From Steroidobacteraceae bacterium (GTDB taxonomy: Bacteria > Pseudomonadota > Gammaproteobacteria > Steroidobacterales > Steroidobacteraceae), in contig JABEVI010000183.1 in the NCBI GenBank assembly GCA_013044085.1, positions 1-26,807 on the forward strand: DNA of 26,807 nucleotides. Direction: 5' to 3'. Positions 13,937-21,896 of the stretch are shown here, piece after piece (position 1 is the stretch's first letter; each line of letters starts with the position of its first letter). The notes beneath the pieces are model-generated. The model had not been told where the DNA came from. It did not search any database and saw only the letters and a list, made by a program, of their open reading frames with translations. The position numbers and the translations under genes were made by a program.

Positions 13937-15829
13937 GTGGGTATCAGGCGTATTGGCGCCGGCGGCTTGGCCGCGGCTCTCCTCGGTTTTTCCCTCATGC
14001 AGTCCGCCGCCGCGGCAACGGACGGCTCCGACGATTCCCTTCACAAGGTAACCGTGACCGCTACCCGCACGAGCGTGCCGGTGAAGGATGTGCTGGCGTC
14101 CGTGACGGTGCTCACCCGCAAGCAGATTCGCGCACGTCAGGTCCTCTCGTTGCAGGACTTGTTCGAGGGGGAGGCGGGAATCCAGATCAGCAACAACGGC
14201 GGTCTCGGCAAAGCCTCATCGGTGTTCATTCGCGGCGCGAATGCGGATCAGACGCTGGTGCTGATCAACGGCGTGCGTGTCGGTTCGGCGACGCTCGGCA
14301 CGACCCTGTTTCAATACCTGCCGGTCGACCAGATCAGCCGTGTCGAGATCGTGCGCGGGCCTTTGTCGAGTCTTTACGGATCCGAAGCCATGGGTGGCGT
14401 GATACAGATATTCACCGGCCCGCCCAAGCGACAGGGATTGACGGTGCAGGCGGACGCGGCGATCGGTTCTCACCGGACATCGACCATCGGCGGCAGCGTC
14501 GATGTGGGCGACGGGCCGCTCTACTACGGGGTGTCGGCGAGCAACTTGACCAGCAACGGCTATGCGAACTGCACCGGTGCACCCTACGTCTCGGCAGCCT
14601 CGCCAGGCGGTGGCTGCTACGTGTCCGATCCGCGGCCGGACGGGTTTCACGATGTGTCGACCTCGGCGCACCTCGGCTATCGCTTCACGGGCAGCTTCGA
14701 TGCGGTGGCGACGTTCCTGCGTTCGCAGGGCGGCACCCGCTACGCCGGTTCGTACACGAATCATCAAAGCTTCGTCGAGCAGGTCGCCTCGCTCGCCGGC
14801 CATTGGAAACCGCTGGCGGCGCTGCGTGTGACGATACAGGCCGGGCAATCCCGGGACAATGAGATCGACACGCTGGATTTCGTAGAGCCACCGGGCAACC
14901 TGTTCGACACGCTGCGCAACAGCGCATCGTTGCAGGCGGATTGGACGCTCGCTGCGCATCAGATCCTCACCCTCGGCGGCGACTATCTGCGTGACACGAT
15001 CGCGAGCGACACGGTATTCCCCGTGACGGCGAGGCGTGTGAGCGGGGTGTTCGCCGAGTATCAGGGCGGCTATGGGCCGATCGAATTGACGATGAGCGGC
15101 CGTCACGACGATAACACCCAGTTCGGCGGCAAGTCGACGGGAAGTATGGCGATCGGGCATCATTTCACGCCGAGCCTGCGCGTAATGGCCTCCGTCGGCA
15201 CCGGCTTCCATGCACCGACGTTCAACGACCTGTATTATCCGGGATTCGGCAATCCCACCTTGCGGCCCGAATCCTCGCGATCGTACGAGATCGGCGTCGA
15301 TCAAAGCCTCGCGACCTCCGGGTGGTCCGTGCATGCGTACGAGACCCGCCTGCGCAACCTGATCAGCTATGACAACCCGATGTTCATCCCGGAGAACACC
15401 GACTATGCGCGCATCCGCGGCGTCGAACTCCAGGGTCACCTGACCGTCGGCGTGTGGAGCGCCAAAATGACCGGCTCCTGGCTCGATCCGCGCAATCTTA
15501 CGCCGGGTTCAGCGAACTATGACAAGCTTCTGGCGCGACGGGCGCGTGCGACCGGGCGGGTGGAAGTGTCGCGGCGCTGGCCGTTGCACCTGCGCTCGGC
15601 GGCCCGCGTGCAGATGTCCGGACCGAGCTTCGATGATGCAGCCAATACGGCCCGTCTTGGCGGCTACACGACGGTGGACCTGCTGCTCGAATGGCGGCCG
15701 GCGAAACGCTGGGTCTTGCAGGCGAAGGTCGGCAATGTAACCGATCGACGCTATCAAACCGCGCTGTACTACCCGCAGGATGGCCGCAATTACCTGCTGA
15801 CGGTGCGTTACAGCCCCCTGATCGACTAA
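13937..15829 (+). CDS. btuB: TonB-dependent vitamin B12 receptor
   Basis: A 630-residue outer-membrane beta-barrel receptor for cobalamin, matching BtuB in size. The GTG at 13937 with AAGGG seven bases upstream gives a clean signal peptide (cleavage after the QSAAAA region). An ATG at 13910 is the alternative, and readings from further upstream run through the riboswitch. A TonB box (KVTVTATR) follows the signal. The plug domain spans about residues 45-150 (SVFIRGANADQTLVLINGVRVG, RVEIVRGPLSSLYGSEAMGGVI). The barrel fills the rest and ends with a NVTDRRYQ region typical of these receptors. The terminal residue is Asp rather than the aromatic usually seen in barrel proteins. The riboswitch upstream and cobC downstream support cobalamin as the ligand. 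Confidence 0.9.
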   Translation: MGIRRIGAGGLAAALLGFSLMQSAAAATDGSDDSLHKVTVTATRTSVPVKDVLASVTVLTRKQIRARQVLSLQDLFEGEAGIQISNNGGLGKASSVFIRGANADQTLVLINGVRVGSATLGTTLFQYLPVDQISRVEIVRGPLSSLYGSEAMGGVIQIFTGPPKRQGLTVQADAAIGSHRTSTIGGSVDVGDGPLYYGVSASNLTSNGYANCTGAPYVSAASPGGGCYVSDPRPDGFHDVSTSAHLGYRFTGSFDAVATFLRSQGGTRYAGSYTNHQSFVEQVASLAGHWKPLAALRVTIQAGQSRDNEIDTLDFVEPPGNLFDTLRNSASLQADWTLAAHQILTLGGDYLRDTIASDTVFPVTARRVSGVFAEYQGGYGPIELTMSGRHDDNTQFGGKSTGSMAIGHHFTPSLRVMASVGTGFHAPTFNDLYYPGFGNPTLRPESSRSYEIGVDQSLATSGWSVHAYETRLRNLISYDNPMFIPENTDYARIRGVELQGHLTVGVWSAKMTGSWLDPRNLTPGSANYDKLLARRARATGRVEVSRRWPLHLRSAARVQMSGPSFDDAANTARLGGYTTVDLLLEWRPAKRWVLQAKVGNVTDRRYQTALYYPQDGRNYLLTVRYSPLID

Positions 15830-15839
15830 GTGGCGCGCG

Positions 15840-16436
15840 ATGAACGTGCGGCTCGTGCTGCTGCGACACACGCGACCGGCGGTCGGCACGGGAATTTGTC
15901 ACGGACGCGCCGATTTGGCGCTTGCGCCGAGCTGGCGGCGTGATATCGCCGAGTGCCTGGCAACGGTTCCCATGGTGACGCGGGTGCTGACGAGTCCCTC
16001 GATCCGCTGCCGCGCGCTTGCGAGGGCGATCGGTGAACGGGACCACGTGTCGATCCAGGTCGACGACCGGCTCCAAGAGCTCGACTTCGGCGAATGGGAA
16101 GGGCGTGCGTGGAGCGAGATCCCGCGCGAGGGCCTCGATCGTTGGGCCGCGGATTTGTTGGATTATGCCCCAGGCGACGGCGAGTCATTGCGGGCCTTGT
16201 GGGCGCGCGTCGCGCAGTGGCGTGAAGAGGTGCTCGAAGCGTACGAGGGCGACGTGGTCGTGGTCAGCCATCATGGCCCGATCCGTGCCTTGTTCGCGCA
16301 AGCCCAAGGACGGCCTCTGGAACGGATGTTGACGCAGCGAATCGCTTGGGGCGGCTCGCTGTGCGTCGAGCTCGGGACGGCGGCGCGTCCGGGGTGGCAA
16401 CAGCCTGCGGTATTCAGTCTCGCTTCAGGCCGCTAG
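15840..16436 (+). CDS. cobC: Alpha-ribazole phosphatase-like histidine phosphatase
   Basis: A 198-residue protein of the histidine phosphatase (phosphoglycerate mutase-like) superfamily. The catalytic LLRHTRP motif has Arg9 and His10; Arg56 (TSPSIR), Glu80 (LQELDFGEWEG) and His144 (VSHHGPIRAL) complete the pocket. RHTRP together with ELDFGEWEG is typical of CobC, which removes the 5'-phosphate from alpha-ribazole phosphate in late B12 assembly or salvage. It starts 10 bases after btuB and would share the riboswitch-controlled transcript. Family members have varied substrates, so the function relies partly on context. Confidence 0.82.
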   Translation: MNVRLVLLRHTRPAVGTGICHGRADLALAPSWRRDIAECLATVPMVTRVLTSPSIRCRALARAIGERDHVSIQVDDRLQELDFGEWEGRAWSEIPREGLDRWAADLLDYAPGDGESLRALWARVAQWREEVLEAYEGDVVVVSHHGPIRALFAQAQGRPLERMLTQRIAWGGSLCVELGTAARPGWQQPAVFSLASGR

Positions 16437-16442
16437 ACTAAA

Positions 16443-16481
16443 CCGCTCCGGAACCCCCGGAGACCACCGGTAGCGGAAGGG
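16443..16481 (+). promoter_or_regulatory. Hairpin-rich leader overlapping the maeB ribosome binding site
   Basis: CTCCGG-AACCC-CCGGAG (16446-16462) forms a six-base stem. Alternatively CCGCT (16443-16447) can pair with AGCGG (16472-16476), which runs into the GGAAGGG ribosome binding site (16475-16481). The two pairings are mutually exclusive. No T-tract follows, so it is not an obvious terminator for cobC. A regulatory role is speculative. Confidence 0.3.
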
Positions 16482-16490
16482 CTGAAGCGA

Positions 16491-18803
16491 ATGAATCCAG
16501 AGCTGGGCAAGGCGGATCTGACGAAGGCGGCACTCGACTATCACGAATTCCCGACGCCTGGCAAGCTTTCGATCACGGCGACGAAGCAGCTGAGCAATCA
16601 GAATGATCTCGCGCTCGCCTACACACCCGGCGTCGCCGCCGCGTGTGAGGCGATCGTTGCCGACCCCCTGAACGCCTTCCGGTTCACCGGTCGCGGCAAT
16701 CTAGTGGGCGTGATCACCAATGGGACCGCGGTGCTCGGCCTCGGCGCGATCGGGCCGCTCGCCGCCAAGCCGGTCATGGAGGGCAAGGCGGTTTTGTTCA
16801 AGAAGTTCGCCGGCATCGACGTGTTCGACATCGAGATCGATCAGCGCGACCCGGAAAAGCTGGTGGATGCGATCGCCGCACTCGAGCCGACCTTCGGTGC
16901 GATCAACCTGGAGGACATCAAGGCACCGGAGTGCTTTCTCGTTGAGCGTGAACTGCGCCGGCGCATGAAGATTCCGGTGTTCCATGATGACCAGCACGGC
17001 ACGGCGATCATCGTTTGTGCGGCCATGCTCAACGGCCTGCAGGTCGTCGGCAAACGAATCGCCGAGATCAAACTGGTCGTCAGCGGCGCGGGCGCCGCAG
17101 CGCTCGGGTGCGTCGAATTGCTGATGGATCTCGGGCTGAGGCGTGAAAACGTCTGGCTGAGCGACCTGGCCGGTGTCGTCTACGAGGGCCGGCGGGAGCT
17201 GATGGATGCGCAGAAGGCCCGCTTCGCGCAAGTCACCGAGGCGCGCGCGCTCGCTGACATCATCGGCGGCGCCGACGCATTCCTGGGTCTTTCCGCCGGC
17301 GGTGTGCTGAAGACCGAGATGGTGGCCCGTATGGCACCGAGGCCGTTGATATTCGCGCTCGCCAATCCGACGCCCGAGATATTGCCCGAGGAAGTTCGTG
17401 CCGTTCGCACCGACGCAATCATCGCGACCGGGCGCAGTGATCACGCCAACCAAGTGAACAACGTGCTCTGCTTTCCGTTCATCTTTCGCGGCGCGCTCGA
17501 CGTCGGTGCGACCGCGATCACGCGGCAGATGGAAATTGCCACCGTGCATGCCATCGCGGCGCTCGCCCGGCGTGAACAGAGCGAGGTTGTTGCGGCGGCG
17601 TATGAAGGCATCGAACATCTGGCTTTCGGCCCGGATTATCTGATTCCCAAACCATTCGATCCGCGTTTGATCGTCGAGATCGCGCCGGCCGTCGCGCGCG
17701 CGGCCATGGAGTCCGGAGTCGCGACGCGGCGCATCGAGGACCTCGACGGTTACGCGCAACGGCTGCAACAGTTCGTATACCACAGCGGCACGTTGATGCA
17801 GCCGATCTTTTCCGCGGCACGCAAGGTGCCTTCCGGACACAATCGAATCGTGTTTGCGGAGGGCGAGGATGAACGGGTGCTGCGTGCGGTGCAAATCGCG
17901 GTCGATGAGCGGCTGGCGACGCCGATATTGGTGGGGCGGCCGGCCGTCATCGAGCGGGGCATCGAGCGCCACGGCCTGAGGATCCGCGTCGGCGTGGACG
18001 TCGATGTGGTCAATCCGGAGAGCGACCGGCGCTTTCGCGAATATTGGCAGGAATACCACGGGATGACGCAGCGGGCGGGGGTCACCGCACAGTACGCGAA
18101 GCTCGAGATGCGCCGGCGCACGACATTGATCGCCGCGATGCTGGTGAAAAAAGGCGAGGCGGACGGGTTGATCTGCGGGACGATCAGTACGACGGCCCGG
18201 CATCTTCACTACATAGACCAGGTGATCGGCCGTCGCGCCGGTGTCAACGTCTACGGCGCCATGAGTGGGCTGATCCTCCCGGGACGGCAGGTGTTCATCG
18301 TCGACACGCACGTCAACCTCGATCCGAGCGCGTCCCAATTGGCCGAGATCACACAGCTCGCGGTCGAACAAATGCATACCTTCGGTCTCGTTCCGAAGGT
18401 CGCGCTGCTGTCACACTCGAATTTTGGCAGCAGCAAGGCCCTGTCGGCGCAAAAAATGCGATCGACGCTCGCGTTGCTGCGCGAGCAATTGCCGGACATC
18501 GAGGTCGACGGCGAGATGCACGGGGACTGCGCGCTCGATGAATCGGTGCGCCGTTCCGTGCTCGCGGACAGCACCCTCAATGGCAGCGCCAATCTGCTCG
18601 TCTGTCCGAATCTCGACAGCGCGAACATCGCCTACAATCTCCTGAAGTCGGTGGCCGGACACAACATTGCGATCGGTCCCGTGTTGCTCGGCTGTGCCCA
18701 GCCCGTGCATATACTGACGGCGGCGGCGACCGCGCGGCGCATCGTCAATTCGACGGCAATCACGGTGGTCGAGGCCGGTCGCACCCGCCTGGGGGGAGCC
18801 TGA
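16491..18803 (+). CDS. maeB: NADP-dependent malic enzyme with phosphotransacetylase-like domain
   Basis: A 770-residue hybrid enzyme, close to the size of E. coli MaeB, that decarboxylates malate to pyruvate with reduction of NADP+. The malic N-terminal domain (about 15-150) shows LAYTPGVA (Tyr44) and the metal ligands in NLEDIKAPECF (Glu140, Asp141) and FHDDQHGTAI (Asp165, Asp166). The NAD(P)-binding domain (about 160-400) has VVSGAGAAALGC. The C-terminal phosphate acetyltransferase-like domain (about 430-760) is known in this family to be regulatory rather than catalytic, binding acetyl-CoA. NADPH from this enzyme could supply PhaB (inference). Start 16491 follows GGAAGGG. The next gene begins two bases after the stop. 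Confidence 0.93.
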   Translation: MNPELGKADLTKAALDYHEFPTPGKLSITATKQLSNQNDLALAYTPGVAAACEAIVADPLNAFRFTGRGNLVGVITNGTAVLGLGAIGPLAAKPVMEGKAVLFKKFAGIDVFDIEIDQRDPEKLVDAIAALEPTFGAINLEDIKAPECFLVERELRRRMKIPVFHDDQHGTAIIVCAAMLNGLQVVGKRIAEIKLVVSGAGAAALGCVELLMDLGLRRENVWLSDLAGVVYEGRRELMDAQKARFAQVTEARALADIIGGADAFLGLSAGGVLKTEMVARMAPRPLIFALANPTPEILPEEVRAVRTDAIIATGRSDHANQVNNVLCFPFIFRGALDVGATAITRQMEIATVHAIAALARREQSEVVAAAYEGIEHLAFGPDYLIPKPFDPRLIVEIAPAVARAAMESGVATRRIEDLDGYAQRLQQFVYHSGTLMQPIFSAARKVPSGHNRIVFAEGEDERVLRAVQIAVDERLATPILVGRPAVIERGIERHGLRIRVGVDVDVVNPESDRRFREYWQEYHGMTQRAGVTAQYAKLEMRRRTTLIAAMLVKKGEADGLICGTISTTARHLHYIDQVIGRRAGVNVYGAMSGLILPGRQVFIVDTHVNLDPSASQLAEITQLAVEQMHTFGLVPKVALLSHSNFGSSKALSAQKMRSTLALLREQLPDIEVDGEMHGDCALDESVRRSVLADSTLNGSANLLVCPNLDSANIAYNLLKSVAGHNIAIGPVLLGCAQPVHILTAAATARRIVNSTAITVVEAGRTRLGGA

Positions 18804-18805
18804 CA

Positions 18806-19057
18806 ATGGTCGAAATCTACAATGGCTGGCAGTGCATCGGTTGCGGCAAGATCGACGTCGACCGACCGTGCGTCGGGATCTGCGAGGATCGTCCGGCCCG
18901 GGTCGTTATGGCCGAAGATTTTGAGCGTGTTCTGGATCGCAACCGGCGGCTCGAGTCGGTCGTGATGCGCATGATCCGGACGAGGCCGCATCCCGACGCC
19001 TGGGAAAGGTCCTTCAAGGCGCTGCAAAGCGAAGCGATTGCCTTGATGCGCGATTGA
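18806..19057 (+). CDS. Uncharacterised 83-residue four-cysteine protein
   Basis: I do not recognise the family. The start lies two bases after the maeB stop, with a purine-rich GGGGGGAG upstream, so the gene is very likely cotranscribed with maeB. The N-terminal third contains Cys10-x2-Cys13-x8-Cys22-x3-Cys26, a pattern suited to a zinc or iron-sulfur site. The remaining 50 residues are charged and predicted helical, without a membrane segment or signal peptide. Codon use resembles the neighbours, and the frame is intact from a sensible start, so it appears to be a real gene. Its position before an ALDH-like protein and an FeS protein suggests a shared role. Confidence 0.72.
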   Translation: MVEIYNGWQCIGCGKIDVDRPCVGICEDRPARVVMAEDFERVLDRNRRLESVVMRMIRTRPHPDAWERSFKALQSEAIALMRD

Positions 19058-19136
19058 GGCTGAGCGCGGATCCGGGCTACCATGACCGCATGTATACCGG
19101 TGGGATCACTCGTTCGAGACGGATTGGCGGTAGGCG

Positions 19137-20489
19137 ATGCGACGGGTGCTGATAGGCGGCCGTTGGGTGGAGCCGCGATCACCCATCGTTCGCGAAATTG
19201 CCAATCCCGCGACCCAAGTGGTGTTGGACAGCGTTGCCGACTGCGGCGATGAGGATGTCGCGAACGCCGTGCGCGCGGCGGGGCGGGCCCAGACCGGGTT
19301 GCGCCGATTAGGCGTCGTGGATCGGTGCGCGCTGGGCGCACCGCTCGTCGAGGCATTGCGCGATCGCGCCGCGCCGCTTGCGCGTGTGCTTGGGCTTGAA
19401 TCCGGCAAGCCGATGTGCGAGGCCCGCGATGAGATTCGAGCGGCGATCGACTGCCTCGAATCGCGGGTGGTGCGACCGGTGGACTCCGCGCCGCCTGGAA
19501 ACGAGTCTCGTGACGGCGTGCTGGCGGTGCTCACCGCGTTCGACCGGCCGCTGCTCGGACTGGCCGCGGCGGTCACCAGCGCTCTTAGGGATGGCGATGC
19601 ACTCGTTTGCAAGGCACCGCAGGAAAATCCGCTTTCGACCTTGCTGTTCGCCGAGTGTCTCGAGGTCTTGCCGCCGGGCCTCGTGAATGTGCTGAGCGGA
19701 GGACCCGCGACCGCGGCGGCACTGGTGCGGGCCGGCGAGGTCGGCCGGGTGGTCTGTTCTGGGCCGCGATCGGTGCGCGAGCTCATCGCTGCGCTGGTGG
19801 CGGCGCAGGGCAAGCCGGCCGCGATTGACGCCGGTGCGATCATGCCCATCATCGTGCTAGGTGGGGCGGATCTGGATCTGGCGGCGGCGGGAGCCGCGTG
19901 GGCCGGTTTGCGCCATGGCGGCCAAAATTGCGATGCCCGCGTGCGCATCTACGTCGAGCGCGGAATTGCCGCGGCCTTCGCTGACCGATTGCATCTGTAT
20001 ACCGCATTCCTCGAGGTCGGTGACCCGACCAAGCCGGATACGGATCTCGGGCCGCTGATTTCGCATGAGGCCGCACGAGCCGCCGAGGAGCAGGTTGCAC
20101 GGGCGTTGAAGGACGGCGCGCGACTGAAGCTCGGCGGGCGCAGCTTCAATCCCTGGGGCCTGTCGGGGCATTTCTTTCAACCGACGATTCTGACCGAGGT
20201 GACCCCGGGAAGCTTCGGTGCGCGCGAGGAGATTCTCGCTCCCGTGTTGACGATCCTGCCCTTCACGCAGCCCGAGGATCTGGTGCGCCTCCTCGGCGCT
20301 CAATCGACGCGGGGCGCACAGTTGTACGCAAGGGAGGAGGTCGCGGCCCGGGATTTGCTGGCGGCGCTGCGCGTGTCGGTGTCGGGCGGTATCGAGCACG
20401 TGCTCACGCCCCAGCCGATGTGGTTTCCTTACAAGGCCCGCGAGGGGAGGGAGTCGGGTGGACCCGGACTTGGCCTCGCTCAACACTGA
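19137..20489 (+). CDS. Aldehyde dehydrogenase superfamily protein with altered active site
   Basis: A 450-residue protein with the ALDH fold from end to end, slightly shorter than typical enzymes (about 480-500). The catalytic Cys265 is present in a GGQNCDAR motif, and the cofactor Lys159 (VCKAP) is kept. The catalytic Asn of the usual PWNFP motif is replaced by Asp136 (AFDRPL). The general base Glu of the usual ELGGK motif appears as Asp231 (AIDAGA). The usual FTGS motif is VCSGP. It may therefore have slow, changed or no dehydrogenase activity, or use another acceptor such as the FeS protein encoded next, whose start overlaps this gene by 32 bases. The substrate is unknown. It starts 79 bases after the four-Cys gene. 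Confidence 0.82.
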   Translation: MRRVLIGGRWVEPRSPIVREIANPATQVVLDSVADCGDEDVANAVRAAGRAQTGLRRLGVVDRCALGAPLVEALRDRAAPLARVLGLESGKPMCEARDEIRAAIDCLESRVVRPVDSAPPGNESRDGVLAVLTAFDRPLLGLAAAVTSALRDGDALVCKAPQENPLSTLLFAECLEVLPPGLVNVLSGGPATAAALVRAGEVGRVVCSGPRSVRELIAALVAAQGKPAAIDAGAIMPIIVLGGADLDLAAAGAAWAGLRHGGQNCDARVRIYVERGIAAAFADRLHLYTAFLEVGDPTKPDTDLGPLISHEAARAAEEQVARALKDGARLKLGGRSFNPWGLSGHFFQPTILTEVTPGSFGAREEILAPVLTILPFTQPEDLVRLLGAQSTRGAQLYAREEVAARDLLAALRVSVSGGIEHVLTPQPMWFPYKAREGRESGGPGLGLAQH

Positions 20490-21141
20490 CGCGGAGGCTT
20501 GCGGACTTGCGTATCGCGGGTGTTTCCATCCCGAGATCGAAGACGTCGTACCAGCATTCGCGGACGGTGCGGCGGTGGAAACGCTCGTGTTGTTCGGCTT
20601 CGTGGGCGCGCGTCAGTGGCCTCATTTCGCACGATCGGCGGAAATGGCCGATGCGCTTCCAGACCCGCTCGACCGGTGGTCGCGACGCATGATCGACGCG
20701 CTCGGGATTCGTCACGGCGGGTCCGCTCTGTATCCGACGCAAGGGCCGCCGTGGCTGCCTTTTCAGCGCTGGGCGATGCGCGCTGAACCGGTGTATCGTT
20801 CGCCGCTCGGTGTGTCCATTCACCCGGACTATGGGCTGTGGCATGCGTATCGGGGCGCACTGGCGTTTCGCAGGCGATTCGTGCTGCCGCCACGGGATCC
20901 GCGGCCGAGTCCTTGCGAGAGCTGCGTCGGCAAGCCTTGTCTGCAGACCTGTCCCGTGTCAGCGATCAGGCCGGATCAGTACCTCGTCGGGACCTGCGCC
21001 GAGCACGTCGGCTCCTCCGCCGGGGCCGGGTGTTTGCGCTTTGGCTGTATGGCGAGACGCGCCTGCCCGGTGGGCGTCGAATTTCGTTATCACCCCGAAC
21101 AGGCGCATTTTCACATGACAGCGTTCATGCGCCGGCGGTGA
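20458..21141 (+). CDS. Ferredoxin-like 4Fe-4S protein
   Basis: A 227-residue cytoplasmic protein with two Cys clusters in its C-terminal third: Cys153-x2-Cys156-x4-Cys161-x3-Cys165-Pro and Cys180-x11-Cys192-x4-Cys197-x5-Cys203-Pro. This resembles the dicluster ferredoxin module seen at the end of QueG-like epoxyqueuosine reductases, and two [4Fe-4S] clusters are likely. The N-terminal 145 residues contain a conserved-looking SPLGVSIHPDYGLWHAYRGA segment but no cobalamin-binding signature I can point to. The GTG start at 20458 has GGGAGGGAG upstream and overlaps the ALDH-like gene by 32 bases, which implies coupled translation. An electron-transfer partner for the ALDH-like protein is plausible (inference). 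The 3' end overlaps the opposing gene by 17 bases. Confidence 0.75.
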   Translation: MDPDLASLNTDAEACGLAYRGCFHPEIEDVVPAFADGAAVETLVLFGFVGARQWPHFARSAEMADALPDPLDRWSRRMIDALGIRHGGSALYPTQGPPWLPFQRWAMRAEPVYRSPLGVSIHPDYGLWHAYRGALAFRRRFVLPPRDPRPSPCESCVGKPCLQTCPVSAIRPDQYLVGTCAEHVGSSAGAGCLRFGCMARRACPVGVEFRYHPEQAHFHMTAFMRRR

Positions 21142-21889
21142 ATTGCACGCTCTGCCGGCCGCTTTCGCCGCCGTCCGCCGCCCACGACCATTCTTCGAAC
21201 CGTGTCGCGCCATCTGCACGCATGCATACCACGGTCGAACAGCGCGTGCCATAGTCGGCGGAGCGCACGAACGCGCTCGAGAGCAGCCGTTCCCACTCCA
21301 GACTGACACCCGTACGCGGCAGATCTTCGTCCGCGGCGGGTTGATCGTCGCGCAACAAATCGAGAATCGAAGCGGTGCGCGGCAGTTCACCGAGTGCGTT
21401 CATCAGGCGAGATTTCGCCCGGTGAACCTTCGGCCAGGGCGTGTCGAGCAGATGGTTCGACAAGCCGTACACACCCGGTCCGAGTTCGCGACCGACGCCT
21501 CGTTCACTTTCATAGATGCCGAGCTTCTCGCCGTCCGAAACGACGAGGTTGAAGCCGTTGTATCGACCGCCGACCTGTGCAAGCTGCGCGAGTTCTTCGT
21601 GAAGCGGTCGGCGCGAATCGAGCATTCGGGTCACGAGTTCGCCGCGGCTCGGTGCGGTCGGTCCGCGCGACGCGGCGCCGCGAAAATTGGTCAGCGCCGC
21701 GAAGCGCCCTGAGCGCGAGAGGCCGAGCCACGTGCCGTTGGCGAGCAAATCACGGCCGCCGAGGATATCCGGCTTGTCGGTCCACCAGCGGGCGGGCGCG
21801 GTCGGCCGCTGATGAAATTCGTCGCGATTCGCGGCGATGACACAGCGGTAGACCGGGTGCACCCGCCAGACGACGAGGATCAAACACAT
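21125..21889 (-). CDS. NRDE / TANGO2 family protein
   Basis: A 254-residue protein beginning MCLILV, with the signature Asn21-Arg-Asp-Glu24 (AANRDEFHQRPT) and later LLANGTWLGLSRSGRFAALTNFR and GVYGLSNHLLDTPWPKV segments, all diagnostic of the NRDE (TANGO2) family. The Cys directly after the initiator Met could be an N-terminal nucleophile, since the fold is Ntn-hydrolase-like (family knowledge). Human TANGO2 has been linked to lipid, CoA and haem handling, but the bacterial role is not established. ATG 21889 is chosen because MCLILV is the family start; an upstream ATG at 21937 would add 16 unrelated residues. The CDF gene ends 7 bases upstream, so the two are probably cotranscribed. Confidence 0.87.
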   Translation of the reverse strand: MCLILVVWRVHPVYRCVIAANRDEFHQRPTAPARWWTDKPDILGGRDLLANGTWLGLSRSGRFAALTNFRGAASRGPTAPSRGELVTRMLDSRRPLHEELAQLAQVGGRYNGFNLVVSDGEKLGIYESERGVGRELGPGVYGLSNHLLDTPWPKVHRAKSRLMNALGELPRTASILDLLRDDQPAADEDLPRTGVSLEWERLLSSAFVRSADYGTRCSTVVCMRADGATRFEEWSWAADGGESGRQSVQFTAGA

Positions 21890-21896
21890 CGGCGGC

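Noticed and set aside
14216..15439. A 407-codon minus-strand open frame opposite btuB
   Set aside because: The translation shows no domain, while the plus strand encodes a clear TonB-dependent receptor across the same bases.
16701..18377. A 558-codon minus-strand open frame opposite maeB
   Set aside because: It is a shadow of the GC-rich maeB frame; its translation has His/Asp/Arg-rich composition and no family features.
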